Of a stretch of 64,000 nucleotides of DNA, positions 36,611 through 46,400 are shown piece by piece. Made by a program: the position numbers and the translations under genes. The notes under the pieces are model-generated. The model was given only the letters and a program-made list of their open reading frames with translations, searched no databases and had not been told where the DNA came from. The DNA is from an uncultured Prevotellaceae bacterium. GTDB taxonomy: Bacteria > Bacteroidota > Bacteroidia > Bacteroidales > Bacteroidaceae. The stretch covers positions 30,063 through 94,062 of the forward strand of contig CAMNIN010000008.1 of assembly GCA_946540735.1 (NCBI GenBank), in the 5' to 3' direction. How positions within the stretch are numbered: position 1 is the stretch's first letter; each line of letters begins with the position of its first letter.

Positions 36611-37855
36611 ATGAAAAGACTTAATTTCTTTCTGCTTGTAGCAGCTGCTGCATGCTTGGTGGCATGTGGTGGAAAAAGTGGTGGAGGTATGAATTTCGGA
36701 GATAACGAATTCCCCGTGCAGACAGTAGGCGCGCAAAGTGCAGCCATGCAAGTCACTTACCCCGCGACCATCAAAGGTGTTCAGGATGTGGAAATCAGAC
36801 CGAAAACTTCAGGATTCATCACTCGCATCAATGTGCATGAAGGCCAGTCGGTCGGTGCCGGTCAAATCCTCTTTGTCATCGACAATGAGACTTATCAGGC
36901 ACAGGTGAGGCAGACACAGGCTGCTGTCAATCAGGCGCAGGCCGCCATCAACACCGCTGAAGCCCAACTGAATACGGCAAAATTGCAGTATGATAACAGT
37001 GTGCAGTTGCATGCCAATGGCGTGATTGGAGACTTTGAGCTCCAGTCGTCCAAAAACGCCTATACCAGTGCCCAGGCACAAGTCAATCAGGCCAAAGCAG
37101 CCCTCGCTCAGTCTCAGGCAGCCCTCGCCTCGGCCAAGGAAGCCCTCAGTTTCTGCTATGTCAAGAGCCCTGCGAGCGGTGTGGTTGGCAGTCTTCCCTA
37201 CAAGGTGGGAGCTCTGGTGAGCGCTTCGAGCCAGCCAGCCCTCACGACAGTGTCTAACATCAGTGCCATGGAGGTGTTCTTCTCCATGACAGAGAAAGAT
37301 GTGCTGGAAATGACGAAAAGTGCCGGTGGACTCAATGCCGCTGTCAACAATTATCCCCCTGTGAAACTCAAACTGGCCGACGGCTCCATGTATCCCTATG
37401 ATGGCAAGGTGGTGAAGGTGAGCGGCGTGATCGAAGCCTCCACAGGTACGGTGTCGATGATCGCCCGTTTCCCCAATCCGGAGCATCTTCTCAAGAGCGG
37501 TGGTTCCGGCTCCATCGTCGTGCATCGTGAGAACAATTCTGTGATTCTCGTGCCACAATCTTGCGTCCTCGAGGTGCAGGACAAGAAGTTTGTCTTCGTC
37601 CTGGGTGCTGACAACAAGGTGAAATATACGGAAATCACCGTCGACCCGCAGAACGACGGCTCCAACTATATCGTGACCGGTGGCCTGAAGATGGGTGACA
37701 AATATGTGACCAACGGCCTTACCAAGCTCACCGACGGCATGGAGATCGTCCCCATCACGCAAGAGCAGTACAAGAAGAAGATCGACGAGTCGAGCAAGAT
37801 CGGAACAGATGGCTCAGCCAAAGGCTTTGTCGATGCCATGACAGGTAAGAAATAA
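36611..37855 (+). CDS. RND efflux periplasmic adaptor subunit (lipoprotein)
   Basis: Lipobox LVAC; VEIRPKTSGFITRINVHEGQSVGAGQILFVID; membrane-fusion fold. Start at internal Met of the supplied ORF preferred. Confidence 0.93.
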   Translation: MKRLNFFLLVAAAACLVACGGKSGGGMNFGDNEFPVQTVGAQSAAMQVTYPATIKGVQDVEIRPKTSGFITRINVHEGQSVGAGQILFVIDNETYQAQVRQTQAAVNQAQAAINTAEAQLNTAKLQYDNSVQLHANGVIGDFELQSSKNAYTSAQAQVNQAKAALAQSQAALASAKEALSFCYVKSPASGVVGSLPYKVGALVSASSQPALTTVSNISAMEVFFSMTEKDVLEMTKSAGGLNAAVNNYPPVKLKLADGSMYPYDGKVVKVSGVIEASTGTVSMIARFPNPEHLLKSGGSGSIVVHRENNSVILVPQSCVLEVQDKKFVFVLGADNKVKYTEITVDPQNDGSNYIVTGGLKMGDKYVTNGLTKLTDGMEIVPITQEQYKKKIDESSKIGTDGSAKGFVDAMTGKK

Positions 37856-37885
37856 TAACGACACTTTCTAATCCATCAGGAAATT

Positions 37886-40800
37886 ATGACATTTACAACA
37901 TTCATAAAACGCCCGGTACTCTCGACGGTGATCTCCATCCTCATCGTCCTGCTGGGTGTCATCGGACTGGCTACGCTTCCTATCGAGCAGTATCCAGATA
38001 TCGCACCGCCTACGGTGGTGGTGTTCACAAGCTACCCTGGTGCTGACGCCGAGACAGTGAAAAACTCCGTGCTGGTGCCGCTTGAGGAGAGTATCAACGG
38101 TGTGGAAGGTATGGACTACATCAGCTCTTCGGCTTCTTCTGGTTCCGCCAGCCTCTCGATCCTTTTCAGGCAGGGCATGAACGCCGATATGTGTGCCGTG
38201 AACGTGCAGAACCGAGTGCAGCAGGCCCAGTCGTTGCTGCCGGCCGAGGTGACTCAGATCGGTGTGACCGTCATGAAGCGCCAGACCTCGCAGGTGATGA
38301 TGTTCACCCTCACCAGTGACGGCCGTTATGATGACGAGTTCCTCACCAACTACAATAACATCAACATCATCCCAGCCATCAAGCGTATCGAGGGCGTGGG
38401 CGACGTTCAGTCGCCGGGTATGAAGAATTACTCCATGCGTATCTGGCTCAATCCGGAGGTGATGAAGCAGCATGGACTCATGCCAAGCGATATCACGGCA
38501 GTGCTCAGCGAGCAGAACATCGAGGCCGCCCCAGGACAGTTTGGTGAGCAGTCGGATGTGCAGTATGAGTATGCCATGCGCTATACAGGCCGCTTGAAGA
38601 GCGAGCAGGAATTCGGCAACATCATCATCTCAAGCGATGCCAATGGCAATACCTTGAAGCTGAAGGATGTGGCCAAGATCGAACTTGGCGGTCTGCAGTA
38701 CTCCGTGTCGATGAAGAACAACAACATCCCGTCGGTGATGGGTATGGTGCAGCAGATCGCTGGCTCCAACGCCAATGAGATCGCCAAGAACGTGAAGAAA
38801 GAGTTGGAGGAGCAGGCGAAGCTCTTCCCTCCGGGCATGATGTACAAGATCAACTATGATGTGACGGAGTTCTTGTATGCCAGTATCGAGGAGGTGGTGT
38901 TCACCCTCGTGATGACCCTCATCCTGGTGCTTCTCGTGGTGTATGTGTTCTTGCAGGACATGCGCTCGACGCTGATCCCGATGATAGCCGTGCCGGTGTC
39001 GCTGATCGGTACGTTCTTCTTCCTGAAGGTTTTCGGCTTTTCCATCAACTTGCTTACGCTGTCGGCTTTGCTTCTGGCAATCGCCATCGTGGTGGACGAC
39101 GCCATCGTGGTGGTAGAGGCCGTCCACGCCAAGTTGGATATGGGCTACAAGAGTTCTCTGACAGCCTCCATCGATGCCATGAACGAGATTTCTGGAGCCA
39201 TCATCTCCATCACTCTGGTGATGGCCTCGGTGTTCATCCCCGTGTCGTTCATCGGTGGAACCTCGGGTACATTCTACCGAGAGTTTGGTATCACGATGGC
39301 CGTGTCGATTTTCATTTCGGCCATCAACGCCCTGACGCTGTCCCCGGCCCTTTGCGCCATCTTCCTCAAGCCCCATGACAAAGACGGGAAACCCGTGAAG
39401 ATGTCGAGGGTGGATCGTTTCCATGCTGCTTTCAACGCATCTTATGACAAGATGCTTGACAAATACAAGACCCGGGTGGAGAAAATCGTGCGCAAGCCCT
39501 TGGCTATCGGTGCCATCGTCTTGATCGGCATTGTGGTGCTGGCCGTGACGATGAAGACCACCAAGACCGGACTTGTGCCCAGTGAGGATACCGGAACACT
39601 CTTCTGCACCATTTCCATGCCTCCGGCAACATCTGTGGCACGCACACGCCAGGTCATCAATGAGGTAGACTCCATCCTGGCTGCCAACCCGGCTATCCAG
39701 AGCCGGGAGCAGATCCAGGGTTACAACTTCATCGCCGGTGCAGGCAGCGACCAGGCCACCTTCATCATCAAGCTCAAGCCTTTCGATGAGCGACAGAAGG
39801 GATTCTGGTGGAAATTGTCGGGATTTTGGCAGGGCGACAGCTTCTACCGCTTCCTCGTCAATCCGTATGATGCCAACTCCGTGCTGGGTATGATTTACAA
39901 GCAGACGGCATCGATCAAGGACGCACAGATCCTGGCTTTCTCGCCTCCTATGATTCCTGGCTTCTCAGCCAACAGTGGTGTGTCGCTTGTCATGCAGGAC
40001 CGCACAGGCGGTGACTTGAATACCTTCTTCGGTATCGTGAAGTCCTATCTGGAAGAGCTCAACAAACGGCCCGAGATCCAGACCGCCCAGACCTCCTACA
40101 ACCCCAACTATCCGCAATACATGATCCACATGGATGTGGCCAAGTGCAAGCAGGCAGGTATCTCGCCAAGATTGGTGCTCTCCACCCTCCAGGGCTATTA
40201 CGGTGGCTTGTATGCATCGAACTTCAATGCTTACGGAAAACTGTTCCGTGTGATGGTGCAGGCTTCGCCAGAAACGCGTATGACCCCGGAGAGTCTGTCC
40301 AACGTCTTCGTGCGCACTCCGAGCGGCATGTCGCCCGTGACCGAGTTCTGCAAGATGGAGCGTGTGTACGGACCGTCAAACATCAACCGTTTCAACCTGT
40401 TCACCGCCATCAATGTCACGGCCACCGTGGCCGATGGCTATTCGACAGGTGAGGCCATCAAGGCCGTGCAGGAAGTCGCCGAAGACAATCTGCCCACGGG
40501 CTACACCTACGACTATTCCGGTCTGACTCGTCAGGAGGCGAACTCGAGCAACTCCACGGCCATCATCTTCGTGCTGTGCTTCATCTTCATCTATCTGATC
40601 TTGTCGGCTCAGTATGAGAGCTATATCCTTCCGCTGGCCGTTATCCTGTCCGTACCGTTCGGACTGGCAGGCGCCTTCCTCTTCACGATGCTCTTCGGGC
40701 ATTCCAACGACATCTATATGCAGATCTCGCTTATCATGCTGATCGGTCTGCTTGCCAAGAACGCTATCCTCATCGTGCAGTTCGCCCTGGAGCGCCGTGA

Positions 40801-41140
40801 GATCGGTATGGCCATCTCCTGGTCGGCCGTGCTGGGTGCCGCCGCCCGTCTGCGTCCTATCTTGATGACCTCGCTGGCCATGGTTATCGGTCTGCTGCCT
40901 ATGATGTTCGCTTCGGGTGTGGGCAAGAACGGCAACCAGACCCTCGGTGCCGCAGCTGTCGGTGGTATGCTCATCGGTACGCTGCTCCAGATCTTCGTGG
41001 TGCCGACCCTTTTCGTGATTTTCCAGTCGCTGCAGGAGAGATTCAGGCCGATGAAGTTTGAGGACCTCGGCAATGATGCTGTCGCAGCCGAATTGGAGCA
41101 GTACGTCAATCATGCTAACAACTACACCGTGGAGGAATAA
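37886..41140 (+). CDS. RND efflux permease (hydrophobe/amphiphile efflux, AcrB-like)
   Basis: FIKRPVLSTVISILIVLLGVIGLATLPIEQYPDIAPPTVVV; AIAIVVDDAIVVVEAV; C-terminal RLRPILMTSLAMVIGLLPMM. Confidence 0.97.
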   Translation: MTFTTFIKRPVLSTVISILIVLLGVIGLATLPIEQYPDIAPPTVVVFTSYPGADAETVKNSVLVPLEESINGVEGMDYISSSASSGSASLSILFRQGMNADMCAVNVQNRVQQAQSLLPAEVTQIGVTVMKRQTSQVMMFTLTSDGRYDDEFLTNYNNINIIPAIKRIEGVGDVQSPGMKNYSMRIWLNPEVMKQHGLMPSDITAVLSEQNIEAAPGQFGEQSDVQYEYAMRYTGRLKSEQEFGNIIISSDANGNTLKLKDVAKIELGGLQYSVSMKNNNIPSVMGMVQQIAGSNANEIAKNVKKELEEQAKLFPPGMMYKINYDVTEFLYASIEEVVFTLVMTLILVLLVVYVFLQDMRSTLIPMIAVPVSLIGTFFFLKVFGFSINLLTLSALLLAIAIVVDDAIVVVEAVHAKLDMGYKSSLTASIDAMNEISGAIISITLVMASVFIPVSFIGGTSGTFYREFGITMAVSIFISAINALTLSPALCAIFLKPHDKDGKPVKMSRVDRFHAAFNASYDKMLDKYKTRVEKIVRKPLAIGAIVLIGIVVLAVTMKTTKTGLVPSEDTGTLFCTISMPPATSVARTRQVINEVDSILAANPAIQSREQIQGYNFIAGAGSDQATFIIKLKPFDERQKGFWWKLSGFWQGDSFYRFLVNPYDANSVLGMIYKQTASIKDAQILAFSPPMIPGFSANSGVSLVMQDRTGGDLNTFFGIVKSYLEELNKRPEIQTAQTSYNPNYPQYMIHMDVAKCKQAGISPRLVLSTLQGYYGGLYASNFNAYGKLFRVMVQASPETRMTPESLSNVFVRTPSGMSPVTEFCKMERVYGPSNINRFNLFTAINVTATVADGYSTGEAIKAVQEVAEDNLPTGYTYDYSGLTRQEANSSNSTAIIFVLCFIFIYLILSAQYESYILPLAVILSVPFGLAGAFLFTMLFGHSNDIYMQISLIMLIGLLAKNAILIVQFALERREIGMAISWSAVLGAAARLRPILMTSLAMVIGLLPMMFASGVGKNGNQTLGAAAVGGMLIGTLLQIFVVPTLFVIFQSLQERFRPMKFEDLGNDAVAAELEQYVNHANNYTVEE

Positions 41141-41143
41141 AAG

Positions 41144-42529
41144 ATGAAGAAACTGAATATTTTGACCATGACGATAGCGACCGCACTCCTTACCGGGTGC
41201 GGGGCGCTCCATCACTATGAGAGACCCGAGGTCAACACGACAGGCCTCATCCGCGACAACTTGTCGCTCACCGACACCTTGGTGGCCAATGCCGACTCGC
41301 TCAATTTCGGCAACCTGCCTTGGCGAAGTGTCTTTACTGATCCGCAGTTGCAGACCCTGATCCAGCAGGCCCTCGATAACAATGTCGACATGCTTAATGC
41401 CGCACTCAACGTGCGGATGGCGGAGACGCAGCTCAAACTGGCTCGCCTGGCTTTCCTGCCCCAGTTCACCTTCTCGCCACAGGGCACCATCGCCTCTTGG
41501 GACGGCAATGCCGCCACCAAGACCTATCAGCTGCCCGTGGCAGCCAGTTGGAGCACCGACCTCTACGGAAACCTGTTCGCTCAGAAGAAAAGCGCTCAGG
41601 TGCAGCTCCTGGGGATGAAAGACTATCAGGTGATGGTGCAGACCGGTGTCGTGGCAGGTGTGGCCAACATGTACTACACGCTCCTCATGCTCGACAAGCA
41701 GATGGAGATCCTCACCGATATGATCGGACTCACCAAGGACACCTGGGACATGATGAAACTCCAGATGGATCTGGGCAGGGCACGCTCGACCAGCGTGCAG
41801 AGCGCCGAGGCCAATTACTACTCGGTGAAGGCACAGGCCGTGGACATGCAGCGCCAGATCAGGGAAGTGGAGAATTCCCTCTCACTGGTGCTTGGACAGC
41901 CGGCACAGACCATCGCCAGGGGAAAGCTCGAGAATCAGAACCTGCCCTCAGAGTTCAGCACAGGCATCGGACTGCAGCTGCTGGCCAACAGGGCTGACGT
42001 GCACTATGCCGAGATGAACCTGGCCAAATGCTTCTATGACGTGGAGACAGCCAAGAGCCGTTTCTATCCCAACCTGACCATCACGCCATCGGCCACGTTC
42101 ACCAACAACGCCGGAGCCATCGTCAATCCGGGGAAATGGCTGCTCTCCGCAGTGGGAAGCCTCACTCAGCCCATCTTCATGAAGGGACAGCTCACCGCCG
42201 GACTCCGTGTGGCAGAGGCCCAGTATGAGCAGGCCTACAACACATGGCAGAACGTCGTGCTCAAGGCAGGCAACGAGGTCAGTGATGCCCTGGTGCTCTA
42301 CAATTCCTCGGATGAGAAAGGAAAACTGGAAGCCAAGAGGGTGGAGACCTTGCAGAAAAATGTGGAGCACACCAAGATGCTCTTCAAGAATTCCGGTAGT
42401 TCATATCTCGAGGTGATCACAGCCCAGCAGTCATTGCTCAATGCGCAGCTGACGAAAGTCTCTGATGACTTCTACAAGATGCAGGCTGTGGTGAACCTTT
42501 ACAATGCCCTTGGCGGCGGAGGTAAGTAA
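41144..42529 (+). CDS. Outer membrane efflux protein (TolC/OprM-like)
   Basis: Lipobox LTGC; two OEP repeats; ends VVNLYNALGGG. Confidence 0.95.
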   Translation: MKKLNILTMTIATALLTGCGALHHYERPEVNTTGLIRDNLSLTDTLVANADSLNFGNLPWRSVFTDPQLQTLIQQALDNNVDMLNAALNVRMAETQLKLARLAFLPQFTFSPQGTIASWDGNAATKTYQLPVAASWSTDLYGNLFAQKKSAQVQLLGMKDYQVMVQTGVVAGVANMYYTLLMLDKQMEILTDMIGLTKDTWDMMKLQMDLGRARSTSVQSAEANYYSVKAQAVDMQRQIREVENSLSLVLGQPAQTIARGKLENQNLPSEFSTGIGLQLLANRADVHYAEMNLAKCFYDVETAKSRFYPNLTITPSATFTNNAGAIVNPGKWLLSAVGSLTQPIFMKGQLTAGLRVAEAQYEQAYNTWQNVVLKAGNEVSDALVLYNSSDEKGKLEAKRVETLQKNVEHTKMLFKNSGSSYLEVITAQQSLLNAQLTKVSDDFYKMQAVVNLYNALGGGGK

Positions 42530-42550
42530 TCCTTAAAAAACATTGACATT

Positions 42551-43333
42551 ATGGCAAGTGATATCAGTCCAAGAGCAGAAATCGACCCAAGAGCGAAAAT
42601 TGGCGACAACTGCAAAATATTTCCTTTCGTCTATATCGAGGGTGATGTGGAGATCGGCGACAACTGCGTGATCTTCCCGTTCACCAGCATCCTCAACGGT
42701 TCCAGAATCGGAAAGTGCAACAAGATCCACCAAGGGGCGGTCATCGCAGCCTTGCCCCAGGATTTCGAGTTCACCGGCGAGAAGAGCGAATGCGTCATCG
42801 GCGACAACAACATCATCCGTGAGAATGTGGTCATCAACAGGGCTACGCACCGTGGAGCGAAGACCGTGATCGGCAACAACAACTTCCTCATGGAAGGTGT
42901 GCATATCTCACACGACGCCAAAGTGGCAGACAATTGCGTTTTCGGTTATGGTACTAAGGTCGCCGGAGACTGCATCATCGAGGATCATGTGGTGCTATCG
43001 ACAAGTGTCATCGCCAATGCCGGTACACGTGTGGGCAGTTATGCGATGGTCAAGGCCGGCACAACCTACTCGAAAGACGTGCCACCTTATATTATAGCAG
43101 GTTCCAGTCCTGTGAGATACGGAGGTGTCAACACTGTGATGCTTTCGAAGGACGGCGTGTCGGAGAAGGTGCAGAAGCACATCGCCAACGCTTACCGCCT
43201 GGTCTTCCATGGCCAGACAAGCGTCTTCGATGCCATCAACCAGATCAAGCAGCAGGTGCCCGACAGCGTGGAGATCCAGCATATCGTGAAATTCCTCAGT
43301 GAAACGCAGCGCGGCATCATCAGCAAGCTGTGA
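42551..43333 (+). CDS. lpxA: Acyl-ACP--UDP-N-acetylglucosamine O-acyltransferase
   Basis: Hexapeptide repeats; IHQGAVIAALPQDFEFTGEKS, IRENVVINRAT, C-terminal helices. Confidence 0.93.
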   Translation: MASDISPRAEIDPRAKIGDNCKIFPFVYIEGDVEIGDNCVIFPFTSILNGSRIGKCNKIHQGAVIAALPQDFEFTGEKSECVIGDNNIIRENVVINRATHRGAKTVIGNNNFLMEGVHISHDAKVADNCVFGYGTKVAGDCIIEDHVVLSTSVIANAGTRVGSYAMVKAGTTYSKDVPPYIIAGSSPVRYGGVNTVMLSKDGVSEKVQKHIANAYRLVFHGQTSVFDAINQIKQQVPDSVEIQHIVKFLSETQRGIISKL

Positions 43334-43350
43334 GCGATGATTACCCAAAA

Positions 43351-43387
43351 AGAAAGCGGGCGGGGTTTTGTTCCCCGCCCGCTTTCT
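43351..43387. terminator. Strong bidirectional terminator
   Basis: AGAAAGCGGGCGGGG-ttttgtt-CCCCGCCCGCTTTCT between convergent genes. Confidence 0.87.
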
Positions 43388-43402
43388 TGTGGGTATGACT
43401 TA

Positions 43403-46400
43403 TCATTTTCCTTTCTCTGCGATCGTCACCGTGCCATCGCTGACAGTGATTTGCTGATGGTCGACCAGGTAATCCAGCACCCATTCGATGATTTGGTCGA
43501 GTCTGGATGTGCGACGGGCATAGCCAAGCAAGTTGGTGATCTGTTTCAGCAGTTCCAACTTTGGCACGGAAATCTGCTGTGTCATGGCCTGCATGATTGC
43601 ATTCTTGACCTCGACATAGGGGATGTCTTCGGTTTCACGATAAGGAGCCTCACGGTATTTGTCATAGCCTTCGGCGGCCTGAGCATTGCTCCAGTAGACG
43701 GGGTTGTCGGGTTGTGACAAGGGGTCGCGGTAGGCGATGCTCTCAATGATTTTTTCGATGGGTTCCAGTATACGGTCGAAAGCACGTACTATTCCGTAGG
43801 CGATGACGATCTTCTTCACGATGGCACCGAGGGCCACCGGCTGTTCGACGGATATGATATGCTTGATGTCGGCTTCTATCGTTCGTCTTCTGAGGGTAAG
43901 GATTTTAGGCGAGGAATAGTTGAATCGTTTTTCGAGCTTCACAAAATTGTAGGGCAGTCTCTTGTCGTTGGATGTCGTCTTGAGGATCTCATCCTCGCTC
44001 ACCTCGAAAGGGATGGAGGTGGCAAGACCGCTCTTGAGTGGAGTATTGGATGGTTGAGGCGAGGCCCCCTGCTTGACCTTATCTTTCGCCTTCTCCTCGG
44101 TTGGCGGGGTTTCGGCAGTAGCAGGCGTCTCGCGCTGTTTCTTGATCATGCTGAGTTCCCGGATGATGCGGTCGATCACTTTCTCCGGGTTGAGGAACCA
44201 GTCGACGGTCCATACGCGCATGAGATTCCAGCCGAGCCCTTTGAGAACGCCGGGCTGGCAGATCTCACGGTCGCGCTCCGTACTGGTGTTGTGGTAGTTG
44301 GCTCCATCGCAGATGATACCCATGAGGTAGTCGTCGGGGGCGGAGGGGTCGATCACGCCCATGTCGATCTTGAAGCGTGAGCGTCCTACGAGAGTGTCCA
44401 CTTCATAGCCATGGCGGCAGATCTCGGCGGCGATGGCATCAATGATCGTGGTGTCGGCTTTCTCTTCCAGTTGTGATGAGATGACCGGCATGCGTCCACT
44501 GCGTGCGAACTCCAGGAACCGCTTCAGACCTTCCACGCCGCGGGCGCGGCTGCGGTTGAGGTCGATTTGCTCGGGTTGCAGGGTGGAGAAGACCATCATC
44601 TCGTTGCGCGCACGGCTGACAGCGACGTTGAGGCGCCGTTCTCCTCCAGCATTGTTGAGCGGACCGAAGTTCATCGACACGTGGCCGTTTTTGTCAGGGC
44701 CGTATCCCACAGAGAAGAGGATGACGTCACGCTCGTCGCCTTGCACATTCTCCAGGTTTTTGACGAAGATCGGTTCCTCGCACTCATAAGCCAACCGTTC
44801 GAGATTGGTGTCCTTGCTGAGCTCATCCACGAGGATATCCTCTATGAGGTCTTGCTGTACTTTGCTGAACGACACGATGCCGATGCTGTTTTTCGACAGT
44901 TGGCTGTCGCGCAACCGCCGTACCACTTCAGCCACGATAGCTTCCGCCTCAGACCTGTTGCAACGCGTCTTGCCCATGTCGTAGGTGCCTTCGATAGGAA
45001 CGAACGTGACTTTCGACTTGCGGTCGTCCACCGAAGGGAAGGTGTAGAGCTTGCCATCGTAGTATTGGCTGTTGCTGAAAGCTATCAGACTCTCGTGGCG
45101 GCTGCGGTAGTGCCAGGTGAGGTAGTGGTCGGGGAACGACAGTGTGATGCAGTCGTCGAGAATGCTCTCCATGTCGTCGTTGTCGGCTTCAGCCTCGTCG
45201 ATGGAGGTGGTCATGAAGAAGCTGGTGGGAGGCATCTGCTTGGGGTCGCCCACCACGATGAGTGCCTTGCCACGAGCGATGGCACCCACCGCCTCGCTTG
45301 TCGGCATCTGCGATGCCTCGTCGAAGACCACAATGTCGAATTTCTCCTGGTTGAGGTCGATGAATTGAGCCACGGAGATGGGGCTCATCAGCATACACGG
45401 ACAGAGTTTGGGCAGCAGGGTAGGAATCTGGTCGATGATCTGCCGGATGGTGGTGCCACGGCCATTCGACTTGATGAGGCGCTTCAGAGTGCCGATTTCC
45501 GATCCTTTCGCAGCCTCGATGGTCAGCGAGGGGATGCGGGAAGCAAGTTTGCAGTAAAGGGCTTTTTTCGTGAGTTCCTGGAATTGCTTGGCCATGTCGC
45601 GGTAGCGCTGGATGGTGTCTTCGAAGATCAGGCCATTAAATACCTGGAGTTCCTGCGTGTGGTCGATGATGTCCATGGCGAGTCGTTTGTAGAGGCCGCG
45701 GAGCATCGCCTGGCAGGCAGATTCGTGATCATTGCCCTTCTCGATGTAGATGGCGACGCCACCCAGGCGCTGCGACATGAGTTGGGCACGGCGTGTGCAC
45801 CATTGCGACCAGTCTCTCGACTTGTCGATGTGAAGCAGCCATTGAGGGGTCTTCTGTATGATCTCATCAAGCGTCATCCTTCCGTCAATATGGCAAGCGG
45901 TGGTCGATTTCCAAAGGGCATTGAGCTGCCGGAGCGCACTGATATCGACGCTCAGAGTGCTTTCTTTGTTGACGGTAGGTATGAAGGCCGAAGGCATGTT
46001 GATGCCTCGCAGCAGGGTGAGGATGGTAGAGGCTTGCCGGATGCTTTCTGCGATGTTGTCCCATTCCATTTTGCCCGAACCTGTCAGACTGCCGAAGATG
46101 CGGTTGAGGTCTCCCTGATGGGGAGAAAGCTCCTGTTGTAGTCGGTGGTATTCCTCGAGTTGCGAGATCAGCGGCTCGATATGTTCTTCGGAAATATCGC
46201 GGCGGTAGCCTTTCAGCTGCTTGAGGAAACTCTTCTTGGAGAAGTATTTGGCCAGTGCCCATTTGTCGCAGGCATTAGCCCAGTCGGTTTTCAGCGTCAT
46301 GAGGTTGAGCTGAAGCACCTGTGGGTCGTAGCTGTTGAGGAGAGAGGCCTTGACTTGGTCAAGCCGTTTGCCAGTCTCCATGACGTGCTCCCATGTCTTC

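Noticed and set aside
44567-46141. 524-aa plus-strand ORF
   Set aside because: Antisense to the DUF4011/helicase gene; His/Val/Glu-rich composition typical of a shadow frame.
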